A stretch of DNA of 55,454 nt from CAZDIO01 sp964505555 (GTDB taxonomy: Bacteria; Bdellovibrionota_C; UBA2361; SZUA-149; CAZDIO01). The stretch is from positions 1 to 55,454 of the forward strand of contig CAZDIO010000094.1 of assembly GCA_964505555.1 (NCBI GenBank), in the 5' to 3' direction. Below, one piece after another: positions 8,581-16,478 of this stretch. The notes beneath the pieces were generated by a model. The model was not told the DNA's origin, did not search any database, and saw nothing but the letters and a program-made list of their open reading frames with translations. Made by a program: the position numbers and the translations under genes. Each line of letters begins with the position of its first letter. Within the stretch, counting starts at the first letter, position 1.

Positions 8581-9275
8581 CCGGTCTTGGCATTTTGTTT
8601 GTTTGCGTTGTCAATCTCGTTTTGCTTTTCATAAAGCTGGGCATATTCAATATCAAGGCTATCGTATGCCCTCTTTAAATCCATGTATTGACGATTAAGT
8701 ATTCCAATTTGCTCACTATACCATTCGATTTTCTCTTGAAGAGTTCCCAACTGTTTTTTTGTTAGGACGATATGATCGTTTGAGGCGACAATACTATCAA
8801 CTTGCTCAAGAATCAATTCTAACGCAACCGTTGAATCAGAGAGGTGTTTTTTGACCTCCGCGCGCTTTTCTTGAAGTTCTTTTTCTTGGGTACGCAGCAT
8901 GTCAACTTCTCGCTCTGCTTCTACGTAACTTGCTTCAAGCTCACGCTCAACCTCCTCCATCTCCCGCAATCGAGTTTCTAACGCATCATGTTCAGCTTGT
9001 GCGATCGTTACCCTTCCTCGCTCAGCGCGGAGTTCTTCCTCTTTTGCAGAAACACGTTGTGTATTTTCTTCGAGCTCACTTGATGAAATGAGCGTTTTTA
9101 GCAATTCAGAAACTTCAGCAAGTACTGTGTTTCGTTTGCTCTCTTCTTCTTCAAGAATACTCAACCCCTCAATCAACGCGTATCGGGCTTTGCTAGACTT
9201 ACGCCAAAGTCCAAACACAATAAAAATAGATCCTGCAAGAAAGATAAGAAGAATGGTGATACTTGCCCAGATCAT
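8577..9275 (-). CDS. Membrane-anchored coiled-coil protein
   Basis: The 232-residue product has one N-terminal transmembrane helix (about residues 3-23, ending in FGLWRKSSKAR). A long heptad-rich coiled coil runs from about residue 35 to 225, dense in Glu, Lys, Leu and Arg. By the positive-inside rule the coiled coil should be cytoplasmic. It follows the von Willebrand A gene by nine bases in the same operon, so it could be a scaffold or partner for that protein. I recognise no named family; Glu/Lys-rich coiled coils give many spurious matches. Confidence 0.75.
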   Translation of the reverse strand: MIWASITILLIFLAGSIFIVFGLWRKSSKARYALIEGLSILEEEESKRNTVLAEVSELLKTLISSSELEENTQRVSAKEEELRAERGRVTIAQAEHDALETRLREMEEVERELEASYVEAEREVDMLRTQEKELQEKRAEVKKHLSDSTVALELILEQVDSIVASNDHIVLTKKQLGTLQEKIEWYSEQIGILNRQYMDLKRAYDSLDIEYAQLYEKQNEIDNANKQNAKTG

Positions 9276-9284
9276 TGTACCTGC

Positions 9285-11600
9285 TTATTCCTTCTCTTTC
9301 TTCACTTCTTGTTCTTGTGAAGTTGAACCTTCTTGAGAAGGCACATCCTGCGAGGAGCTTTCCTGTGGAGCTAAATCAGCACTTTCTTCATTCTTGTTTT
9401 TTGCTTCTTCAGCAGAAATTCCAGCCTCTGCTTCAGGAGAAGCCTCAAGAGCAGCCTCTGTTTTGACAACATCAGGCGTTGACACTGTCTGGGCTGAACT
9501 CTCCTCTTCCTGCACCCCTTCCTTTGTGGCCTTATGGCGAAGCTCCGTAAGGCGATTTTCGATCTCCTTACTAAAGACTGGTCGCTCAACGTTTTCTATC
9601 TCATTTTTTTCAAAAACAACTTTCTTGTTTGCAAACACCCACAACCCAAAAACAGAGCCCGCTGAAAGAAAGGTTAGTAAAGAACTAACGATGATCTCCT
9701 TCATTTTTCCTGAAGCAGCAAGATCTACCGTTTCTACTTTTTCAGAAGGTGTCTCATTTGTTGCAGCTTCATGCTCTTCTTCATGTTTGGGGGTTTTTTC
9801 ATGCTTTGGAGTTTCTGGAACTGGTTCCTTTTTTTCTACTTTGGTAAAGCTCACTTCGTTACTGTATGCTTTTGGATCTTTATTATGCCCCTCAAGAAGT
9901 CGTGCATGAACTTCATAGGCACCTGCTTTAAGGCCTTCTGTCTCCCCACGATAGTGACGATCTGATCCCTCCACCTTTGTCACCGCTAATGATTGTGATT
10001 GCTTATCTCCAGTGTTTTTTACAATAAGCTCAACTCCCATTTTTTCGATTTCGGGGACCCGATCACTGACTTTGATAAGAAACCCTGGGGGATGATCTGA
10101 TTTTCCTTCGTCGAGTGAAAGACTGATCAGTGAACCAGAAACGGTAAAGGGAACCTGTTGCTGTCTCGTAAATGTTGGGCCAGTAACGGTTATCAGCGCT
10201 TTGAACGTTCCAACATCGTTTGCTTGAATTGTTGCTGAGTACAGCTTATCACCACTGTGCTCATCCCCATTACTTCCATCATCTTTTAAGATGCCACTGG
10301 AAACAACTGCACCGGTTTCTGTGTTGATAATCTTGTAGTTAAAAAACACCACTCCTTCTAATCCAGGTGCATCAAAAACTTTCTCCTTATCCAGTAAGCG
10401 GCTAACGACCAGCACGCTATCTCCGATATTTAAGTTTGTTGTTGGCCAGTGCACTTGCAAATGTAAATCCGTAAGAAGCGAAGCAAACCCTTCCACCTCG
10501 TCAATCCCCCACACCGCCCACTTCCCTGGAGTCGGCGAAGAAACCGTGATCACATCAAACATCTCCCCCTTAAACCATCGAAAGCCCGCGGGTATATTTG
10601 TATTACTAATCTCTTGGCCCTGAGGATTGATGATCTCTATCTCGGCAACGGGATCTTTTCTGCCTACATAAAAAGTTACCTCCTGAGTACCAGCTTCAAT
10701 TTCAAACCCATTGTGATCTGCTTCTAAAACTTGTGGCTTTTTTAGTGTTAAGAAGAGATCGGAAAAACTGCGGTGAATGGTGTTAATATCTTTGGCAAAC
10801 CAATGATTTCCACCTGTTTCTGCGGCCATCCGCGCAAGCAGATCGCGATCAGCTTCTTCACTGATTGCGATCGTAAACAGCTTTGCAGAGTGTTTTCGAT
10901 ACCGTTCGAGATCCACCTTAAAAAGAGTCTCTGTGAGTTTCTCTGCTGAACCGATCTTGGGATTGGGATCCATCTTACCATCGGTAATTAACACGACACA
11001 TTTTATTGCCTCCGGCCGTCCTTTCACAATTAACATCTCCAAAGCTTGGGCGACGGGAGACTCAAGATCAGTAAATCGCCCCTCAACTGAAGCACTGAGA
11101 ATGAGATCATCAACGCTTTTTAAGTTTTTTAAATCAATCGTCGTCAACTCTGAAATCACTTTGGTTTCACTATCAAATTGTATAATGGCCAGTCGATCTT
11201 GTTCTGTAAGGAAACGAACCAGAAGACTTGCGCCGCGATCTCGAAGCTGTTGCGAGTTATTTCTCTGCATGCTTCCCGATGAATCAAGCAGGAGTACGAT
11301 ATCAAAGATCGTTCCTTTTTGAAGTTCGCTATCTAAGTTCTTATGATCAACTGGCTTGGTACTGCCGATCGTTTCTCGCTCACGAACAACACTTCCTTGA
11401 GATGAACTACTACTTGAGGAGCGGCGAAGGGGTCGTCGAATTCTTTTTGTTGTCCCTGATTTGTGTGTTTCCTTGCCTTCTTCCGCAATAGCAGAGAACT
11501 GGGAGAAAAAATTACTTGATGACAATAAGGGGATGGAGAGCTTGATGAATAAAACACCAAAAAGAACAATGAGCGTAGACCTTATTACTCTGTATTGCAT
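9285..11600 (-). CDS. von Willebrand A domain membrane protein
   Basis: This 771-residue protein has an N-terminal hydrophobic segment (residues 8-28) and a Ser-rich linker. A vWA domain follows (about residues 97-280) with an intact MIDAS metal site: DSSGS at 106-110, plus later Thr and Asp in FTDLESP and LITDGKMD. After it come Ig-like or beta-rich domains, including a choice-of-anchor-type segment (DDGSNGDEHSGDKLYSATI). The Glu/Pro-rich stretch, one transmembrane helix (LTFLSAGSVFGLWVFA) and an acidic Glu/Ser-rich tail end the protein. It probably spans the envelope with the vWA domain outside the cytoplasm. It lies between a cyclophilin gene (3 bases) and a coiled-coil membrane protein (9 bases). 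vWA proteins bind protein partners; the ligand here is unknown. Confidence 0.88.
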   Translation of the reverse strand: MQYRVIRSTLIVLFGVLFIKLSIPLLSSSNFFSQFSAIAEEGKETHKSGTTKRIRRPLRRSSSSSSSQGSVVRERETIGSTKPVDHKNLDSELQKGTIFDIVLLLDSSGSMQRNNSQQLRDRGASLLVRFLTEQDRLAIIQFDSETKVISELTTIDLKNLKSVDDLILSASVEGRFTDLESPVAQALEMLIVKGRPEAIKCVVLITDGKMDPNPKIGSAEKLTETLFKVDLERYRKHSAKLFTIAISEEADRDLLARMAAETGGNHWFAKDINTIHRSFSDLFLTLKKPQVLEADHNGFEIEAGTQEVTFYVGRKDPVAEIEIINPQGQEISNTNIPAGFRWFKGEMFDVITVSSPTPGKWAVWGIDEVEGFASLLTDLHLQVHWPTTNLNIGDSVLVVSRLLDKEKVFDAPGLEGVVFFNYKIINTETGAVVSSGILKDDGSNGDEHSGDKLYSATIQANDVGTFKALITVTGPTFTRQQQVPFTVSGSLISLSLDEGKSDHPPGFLIKVSDRVPEIEKMGVELIVKNTGDKQSQSLAVTKVEGSDRHYRGETEGLKAGAYEVHARLLEGHNKDPKAYSNEVSFTKVEKKEPVPETPKHEKTPKHEEEHEAATNETPSEKVETVDLAASGKMKEIIVSSLLTFLSAGSVFGLWVFANKKVVFEKNEIENVERPVFSKEIENRLTELRHKATKEGVQEEESSAQTVSTPDVVKTEAALEASPEAEAGISAEEAKNKNEESADLAPQESSSQDVPSQEGSTSQEQEVKKEKE

Positions 11601-11603
11601 TCC

Positions 11604-12179
11604 CTACTCGCCTATTACTCGTTCCCGTGGCAGCCTCACGGCAATTATTTTATCCCCGGGACGAAGTTTCTCCACATTCTCCATGCCACTGATTACCTCT
11701 CCAAAGACAGTGTATAATCCATCTAAATGTCGCCCACGGGAGAGACAGATATAAAACTGACTTCCGTTTGATCGTCGTTCTGGATTTGCCTCACTTGGAA
11801 GTCTCGCCATCCCCACCGTTCCTCGAATATGTTCAAGACGGGAGTACTCTGGTGGCAAGGTATATCCAGGGCCTCCTTTTCCAGTACCTAATGGATCTCC
11901 CCCTTGTATAACAAACCCCGGAACGTAACGATGGAAAGTTGTTCCTTTGTAAAAACCTTTCCGGGCAAGATACTCGAAGCTCTTTATAGTTATCGGCGCT
12001 TCCTCACGATAAAATCGTATCTCAAAGGGACCTTTGGTGGTTTCTACAAGCGCTGTCTCGGGGAGCTCTTTGGGAAGTACGTTGCTGTCAAAAGGAAGGC
12101 TCTCCTCCTGGGCACGAAGATCTGTGGCTAGGAATAAAAATAGAAGGGCAATTACCGATAGATGTTTAGCTTGTTTCAC
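11604..12179 (-). CDS. Exported cyclophilin-type peptidyl-prolyl isomerase
   Basis: The 191-residue protein has an N-terminal signal peptide (hydrophobic core to about residue 20, LRAQ cleavage region) and a short cyclophilin domain. That domain contains FEIRFYREEAPITIKSFEYL, FHRYVPGFVIQGGDP (with the catalytic Arg-x-x-x-x-Phe arrangement), and SQFYICLSRGRHLDGLYTVF. It should catalyse proline isomerisation during folding of periplasmic proteins. It is the first gene of an operon with the vWA protein and the coiled-coil protein, suggesting a folding role for that complex. The start is GTG, buried in a small palindrome. Confidence 0.92.
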   Translation of the reverse strand: MKQAKHLSVIALLFLFLATDLRAQEESLPFDSNVLPKELPETALVETTKGPFEIRFYREEAPITIKSFEYLARKGFYKGTTFHRYVPGFVIQGGDPLGTGKGGPGYTLPPEYSRLEHIRGTVGMARLPSEANPERRSNGSQFYICLSRGRHLDGLYTVFGEVISGMENVEKLRPGDKIIAVRLPRERVIGE

Positions 12180-12184
12180 AAGCT
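12168..12184. promoter_or_regulatory. Hairpin over the cyclophilin start codon
   Basis: AGCTTGT and ACAAGCT form a perfect 7-bp stem around a 3-base loop. The cyclophilin GTG start (complement of 12177-12179) lies inside it. If it forms in the mRNA it would limit ribosome access. This is seen in the sequence; regulation is inferred. Confidence 0.35.
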
Positions 12185-12308
12185 GATTCTAATAAAAACA
12201 ATATGTTATGTCGACGCGAATTGAATTAGAAATTTGACATTTGTGCAGGTGAACAGTAGGAGATGATGATGTTCCTTTCCATCAATTCTTGAGTAGAAAT
12301 CTATATAA

Positions 12309-12350
12309 GCCATCTGCCACTTGAGCCCTGAAACTCAATTGGCAGATGGC
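12309..12350 (+). promoter_or_regulatory. Strong hairpin in the leader of the membrane protein gene
   Basis: GCCATCTGCCA (12309-12319) is perfectly complementary to TGGCAGATGGC (12340-12350). The inner TTGAG/CTCAA adds five more pairs after one mismatch, leaving an eight-base loop. It lies about 60 bases before the Shine-Dalgarno of the gene at 12412 and just after a TATATA box-like sequence (12303-12308). There is no T-run, so it is more likely an mRNA stability or regulatory element than a terminator. Confidence 0.5.
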
Positions 12351-12411
12351 GGTTCAATTACAATTACTAACATGTTTAAACAAAATGTTTCTTGGAAAGG
12401 AGACAATCGTC

Positions 12412-13104
12412 ATGACTGAGATCGACATTACAGCAAATATTCTGCAGGAACTCGATAATCGACCTCCAGAGAGTGTGCAGGGATCGGTCCCGGAGGAATC
12501 CGCGAGCGTAACGAGAAAGCCACTTCTTGGTGAAGGAGATCTTATACTCTTTACCGAGATCCTTCTCGGTGTCATCGCCCTGGTCATTTGGCTCAATGAT
12601 GTATTTAGTGGAAAAAACCACTCCCTTCTCGTTACGGCGCCCATTGCTATGGCGATCGTGGTAATGGTCATCGGCAAAATTGCACAACGACTAGCACCAG
12701 CGATTGTTGTGGCCGGAGGAATCTTACTCGTATGCACGGGCTTTCAAGTGGCGTTAAACGCCGCGCACAGCGCGCCGGATGAAATTATCTGGCAAAACTA
12801 TATCTGGGCTCCCGCTTTTGGAGTGTTCTTACTGGTAACGATCTTCGCCCTTTTGGAGATCAATACGATAGAATTACCATCTGGGAGGTTCTATCGAATC
12901 TCGTCCGGTGAGGAGCACGAGTTCCCCTCTGGGGAGTTCAAGCAGTTGCGACTCGTTTCTTCCTGGTGTGAAGCTCGCGCAGAAGACAAAGCAGCGAAGC
13001 GGGAAAGAAAAATGCGCGAGGCACCACCTGTTCCCGCTCCGGAAGATACGGAAGCTGCGGAGCAAAAAAAGAAGAGGCGTTTCAGTCTCCGGCGAGGAAG
13101 TTAA
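12412..13104 (+). CDS. Four-helix membrane protein of unknown function
   Basis: The ATG at 12412 is preferred because AAAGGAG lies nine bases upstream; an in-frame ATG at 12346 falls inside the leader hairpin and has no such site. The product is 230 residues: a polar N-terminus of about 40 residues, then four probable membrane helices (around LILFTEILLGVIALVIWL, LVTAPIAMAIVVMVIGK, APAIVVAGGILLVCTGF and WAPAFGVFLLVTIFALL). A cytoplasmic tail of about 75 residues ends in the basic KKKRRFSLRRGS. I recognise no family. It stands alone between a divergent cyclophilin operon and a convergent lipoprotein gene. Confidence 0.7.
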   Translation: MTEIDITANILQELDNRPPESVQGSVPEESASVTRKPLLGEGDLILFTEILLGVIALVIWLNDVFSGKNHSLLVTAPIAMAIVVMVIGKIAQRLAPAIVVAGGILLVCTGFQVALNAAHSAPDEIIWQNYIWAPAFGVFLLVTIFALLEINTIELPSGRFYRISSGEEHEFPSGEFKQLRLVSSWCEARAEDKAAKRERKMREAPPVPAPEDTEAAEQKKKRRFSLRRGS

Positions 13105-13143
13105 CCATCACAGGGCTTCCCACCCATTATCAAAAGGTTTCCT

Positions 13144-13184
13144 CCTCGGGCGTTACGCGAGCTTGCTTTGCGTAACGCCCGAGG
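13144..13184. terminator. Perfect 15-bp inverted repeat
   Basis: CCTCGGGCGTTACGC (13144-13158) and its exact complement (13170-13184) flank an 11-base loop. It begins 39 bases after the membrane protein stop, and no T-run follows. It probably terminates or stabilises the transcript. Together with the next element it fills the 290-base convergent gap 13105-13394. Confidence 0.55.
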
Positions 13185-13263
13185 TATCAACTTGAACCGT
13201 CATCTGCATTTTAGCTCCAAATGATAGCAGTCCAAAGCCAGCAGGGCGGCAGCTCTTTTTTTA

Positions 13264-13363
13264 ATGAACACAGAGTTTCACAGGGTTACACAGAGTTAAG
13301 ATCAGTGGTTAAAATTATTGTTTTTTCTTCACTCTGTGGAGCTCTGCGAAACTCTGTGTTCAT
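13264..13363. repeat. Long inverted repeat with ACACAGAG-type arms
   Basis: Bases 13264-13279 are the exact complement of 13348-13363 (16 bp, including AACACAGAGTTTC). The pairing continues inward for about 20 more bases with roughly five or six mismatches (to about 13300 and 13327). Within each arm the unit ACACAGAGTT recurs. It lies between the ends of the membrane protein (plus) and the DUF4397 lipoprotein (minus). Confidence 0.65.
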
Positions 13364-13394
13364 CAAATCCCCATCCTCCCATTAAAAAGCCGCG

Positions 13395-14102
13395 CTAATT
13401 GCGATCAACAAGTAACAATGTCTCCGCAGGCGTTCCTCCGCCCTCCTCATCAAGCAGTAAGAACGAAAGCACCTGACCAGAGGTGAGATTTATCTCTCCG
13501 CTATCTATCAACACCCGTTTACTATCGTTGTTGGTAACTCGGATCTGAACCTCTCCTACATTTACATCAAGGTACGCCGAGAAACTTTTATATTCTATCC
13601 CACTGACCACAGGAGTCTCATCAGAAAGACTTACTCCGGGACGGGTGACATAGATATCGAGATTATCAAGTGAAGGTGCGAGGTGTCCGATTCGTAACCG
13701 CCCCTGATCCGTATCCGGAACCGTGTTGTCATCGGTAATGAGCAGCTCATCAAGGGTGCCACCATCATCGATAAGGAATAGCGTATAATCTAAACCAGCC
13801 TCGATCGTCTGAGTTTCATCGATCAGGTCAAATGCTCCGGAGTCAATAAAACGAATCTGCCGATCTCCCTCTTCGATCTCGAGATAACTTGAAGCATCTC
13901 CATATGGGAGATCGTTTACCACCCTTAAATCATCAATGTAGACATCGACCATCGATTCTTCAGAAGCAGCATGAACAACCCGCAATCTCTCTGGCTGTAG
14001 CTCACCACCACCGCCACTCCCACATCCAAGAAAAAACCAGGAAAGAGTAACGATCGTTAACAACCAAGATTTGAAGTTCATATAGAGTGGTCTCTGTTTC
14101 AT
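13395..14102 (-). CDS. DUF4397-containing lipoprotein
   Basis: The 235-residue protein has a lipoprotein signal (WFFLGCGSG, lipobox Leu-Gly-Cys) followed by a Gly-rich linker. Two repeats of the DUF4397 beta-sandwich follow: RVVHAASEESMVDVYIDD near the start, and RIGHLAPSLDNLDIYVTRPG in the middle. DUF4397 occurs in surface and periplasmic lipoproteins across bacteria, with no established function. A second ATG (MNFKSW) seven codons in may be the true start, since it gives a more typical signal peptide. Neither start has a clear Shine-Dalgarno. It is a single-gene unit divergent from the TPM operon. Confidence 0.85.
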   Translation of the reverse strand: MKQRPLYMNFKSWLLTIVTLSWFFLGCGSGGGGELQPERLRVVHAASEESMVDVYIDDLRVVNDLPYGDASSYLEIEEGDRQIRFIDSGAFDLIDETQTIEAGLDYTLFLIDDGGTLDELLITDDNTVPDTDQGRLRIGHLAPSLDNLDIYVTRPGVSLSDETPVVSGIEYKSFSAYLDVNVGEVQIRVTNNDSKRVLIDSGEINLTSGQVLSFLLLDEEGGGTPAETLLLVDRN

Positions 14103-14228
14103 TAGTCTATTTTGCCATTAATGCCGATACAATAGCGAGGGGGGAAAAGTAAACAGGACTTTTCTTACTTGTTGCCAGATGAAAAGACCTGTTAGCATAA
14201 AAGCATAGTAACAATTCATACTTCAGCT

Positions 14229-15440
14229 ATGAAATACCTACTCTTAGCAATTTTTTTCCTTCTTCCACAACAGGTGCCGGGACAACGGGTGTATGACCTT
14301 GCGCGAATTCTTCCCCAACAGATAGTTCATCAGCTAGAAAATCATATCGCCCAAATTGAACGAGAAACAACAGCAGAGTTAGCCGTAGTTACCGTTTCCT
14401 CCCTGAATGGAGAGACGATTGATTCATATACACACCAACTGTTTAATGCTTGGGGAATTGGAAAACAGGAGGTGAATAACGGTATCTTACTTCTTGTTGC
14501 CCCAAATGAACGGCGGGTACGAATAGAGGTTGGGTTTGGTCTTGAACCACTTATTCCTGATGGACTCTCAGGAGAGATTATCGACATCTCCATCCTTCCT
14601 CACTTTAAAACCGGAGATTACCCTCAAGGAATTCTCTCCGGAGTAGAAGAGCTTGTCAGAATTCTTCGAGCCTACCCCGATGCCGCTCGAGGAATAAAAG
14701 GCTCCGCACCTTCTTATCTTTTAACTCCTCGAAGAACTGCTTTTCATATCAATACGGCAGCACTCATTGCTTCTTTATTATTGTTCATCGCAGGGTTCAT
14801 TTTTGCAAGACGGCGTATGTATTCATCATTAGTATTTGCACTGGGAAGTTTTCTTCTCCTGGGGGTTCTTGCCGCCTCACTCCTTTTTAGTTTGCAGCTT
14901 GCCTCCGGGCAACGTCCGATCGGACTTCTTCTTGGTGCTACCGCCTCTTCTCTCCTTGCGCTCATTTATAACATTAGAAAATATAACCGCTTTGGACCGC
15001 ATGGCTGCGAAAATTGCGGGACCCGCCTGGTGTTAGTAAAGGAGGTTGCAGACGATGAGAAGCTCAATCCCATCCAGAAACTCGAAGAAGAGATCGGCTC
15101 TATCGATTACGATGTTTGGGTGTGTCCAGCATGCTTGAAGGTGGATACAGAACGATATGTAAAGTGGTTTTCTGGTTTTGCTCCCTGCCCGAAGTGTTCC
15201 GCGCGCACCTATAAAGAGACCCAAACAACTCTTCGTCCCGCCACTCATTACTCAACAGGACTTGCACAAATAAATGGAACATGTGTTTCTTGCAAACACG
15301 CTGCGGTAAGAACGAAGGTTCTGCCCCGAATTACTTCAAGCTCCTCTGGTTCATCCGGTGGTGGCGGAGGAGGAGGGGGAGGGGGAAGTAGTTTTGGCGG
15401 AGGATCAAGTGGAGGAGGAGGATCTTCAAGAGGATGGTAA
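14229..15440 (+). CDS. TPM-domain membrane protein with zinc ribbons and Gly-rich tail
   Basis: This 403-residue YgcG-like protein has a signal peptide (to about PGQRVYD). A TPM domain follows (about residues 20-145, with TTAELAVVTVSSLNG and GILLLVAPNERRVRIEVGFG). There are then two or three membrane helices (about residues 175-245) and a cytoplasmic part with CxxC pairs (CENCGTR, CPACLK, CPKCSA, CVSCKH) able to form two zinc ribbons. The tail is made of Gly and Ser, ending SSRGW, which is a hallmark of this family. TPM proteins usually sit beside LemA, as here (one base apart). Their role is still poorly defined; photosystem repair and envelope stress have been proposed for relatives. Confidence 0.88.
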   Translation: MKYLLLAIFFLLPQQVPGQRVYDLARILPQQIVHQLENHIAQIERETTAELAVVTVSSLNGETIDSYTHQLFNAWGIGKQEVNNGILLLVAPNERRVRIEVGFGLEPLIPDGLSGEIIDISILPHFKTGDYPQGILSGVEELVRILRAYPDAARGIKGSAPSYLLTPRRTAFHINTAALIASLLLFIAGFIFARRRMYSSLVFALGSFLLLGVLAASLLFSLQLASGQRPIGLLLGATASSLLALIYNIRKYNRFGPHGCENCGTRLVLVKEVADDEKLNPIQKLEEEIGSIDYDVWVCPACLKVDTERYVKWFSGFAPCPKCSARTYKETQTTLRPATHYSTGLAQINGTCVSCKHAAVRTKVLPRITSSSSGSSGGGGGGGGGGSSFGGGSSGGGGSSRGW

Positions 15441-15441
15441 T

Positions 15442-16002
15442 ATGATTGCAACGTTTGGGGTAATTATTGTCTTTGCTGTCTTTCTTCTCTGGTATCTTTT
15501 GAGTTTCAATGCGCTTATCTCTGCAAGAAACGCAACAGAGCAAAGTTGGTCAAATGTCGAGGTTGAACTGAAACGACGTTTTGAACTCATTCAAAATCTC
15601 GTTGAAGTGGTAAAAGGATACGCTCAACATGAACGCAGCACCCTAGAGAAAGTTACCGCCCTTCGTCAACAAGGAACAACGCAAATCAGCGATGCCGCAG
15701 GAGCAACCGGGATCGAACAACAAACAAGGAGCTCCTTACAACAGTTAATGGTTCTTGCAGAGGCATATCCTGAACTCAAAGCTGATTCTCAATTTAGAAA
15801 TCTCCATACCGAACTTACAGAAACAGAAAACCGAATTGCTACTCGAAGAAATGCTTACAACGAAACAGTAAATATCTACCTTAATCTCTGTCAGTCGTTT
15901 CCTTCGAGCTTCGTAGCAACTCTTCATGCATTTTCTGAAAAGCCTTTCTTTGATGCTCCTGATGAACTGGCAACTGCGGCACCTCAGGTGAGTGTTTCAT
16001 GA
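15442..16002 (+). CDS. LemA family protein
   Basis: The 186-residue product starts at the ATG at 15442, directly after the TPM stop. The in-frame Glu-rich upstream extension is only the Gly-rich tail of the previous gene read in another frame. One N-terminal membrane helix (IATFGVIIVFAVFLLWYLL) is followed by the LemA helical bundle with NVEVELKRRFELIQNLVEVV, ENRIATRRNAYNETVNIYN-like and FPSSF. LemA proteins are single-pass envelope proteins of uncertain function, regularly encoded with TPM proteins. The gene overlaps the next by four bases (ATGA). Confidence 0.93.
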   Translation: MIATFGVIIVFAVFLLWYLLSFNALISARNATEQSWSNVEVELKRRFELIQNLVEVVKGYAQHERSTLEKVTALRQQGTTQISDAAGATGIEQQTRSSLQQLMVLAEAYPELKADSQFRNLHTELTETENRIATRRNAYNETVNIYLNLCQSFPSSFVATLHAFSEKPFFDAPDELATAAPQVSVS

Positions 16003-16478
16003 ATAAAGCACGAGTGCTTACTCTTGTGTGTTTAGTGTTTTTTGCGTTCCTTAGTGCTGCCTTTTTTTGGGACTCTCTGCATGTCACCACATCGGCAAAA
16101 GAAGATCTTCAGGAAGCGGATCGTGAACTAAAGAAACTAGAAGAGCGAATGATTTCCAATCTCTCGACCCTTCCTCTTTCAACAGAAACATTGCAAGCGC
16201 CTCTTTCGCGCTATAAAAACGCACAAAACATACCTGCGCGACATCTTGCCTACACCGAACTCGTAGAGAGTTCTCAAAAGCTCCTCCAGGTCCAACCAGA
16301 TATCTCGAATCCCTTGATTCGACGCGCCCTCGATGAGATCTCCGGTTCTCTCAATCGTCGACAGATCGTGTTACGTCATTATGAAGAAGCATATATTGCC
16401 TGCAAAAATATTATCGGATCCCTTCGAGGAAGAGTCGCAAAATGGCTTATAGAAACAAACGATCTTTGCGACAGTTAA
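15999..16478 (+). CDS. Probable divergent LemA-like protein
   Basis: The 159-residue product has one N-terminal membrane helix (LTLVCLVFFAFLSAAFFW) followed by helices. The C-terminal half (LDEISGSLNRRQIVLRHYEEAYIA) follows the same spacing as the LemA segment ENRIATRRNAYNE in the gene before it, and the overall plan matches. I infer it is a degenerate or fast-evolving LemA paralogue. It overlaps LemA by four bases and the glycosyltransferase by 37 bases, so all are co-translated. Confidence 0.65.
   Translation: MNKARVLTLVCLVFFAFLSAAFFWDSLHVTTSAKEDLQEADRELKKLEERMISNLSTLPLSTETLQAPLSRYKNAQNIPARHLAYTELVESSQKLLQVQPDISNPLIRRALDEISGSLNRRQIVLRHYEEAYIACKNIIGSLRGRVAKWLIETNDLCDS

Noticed and set aside
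12234..12262. TTGACA followed after 17 bases by TAGGAG as a promoter for the gene at 12412
   Set aside because: The -10 box is too poor, and a TATATA sequence closer to the gene is an equally good candidate, so I did not annotate either.
15358..15441. N-terminal Glu-rich extension of LemA
   Set aside because: It is the Gly-rich tail of the TPM gene in another frame; the ATG at 15442 gives a standard LemA start.
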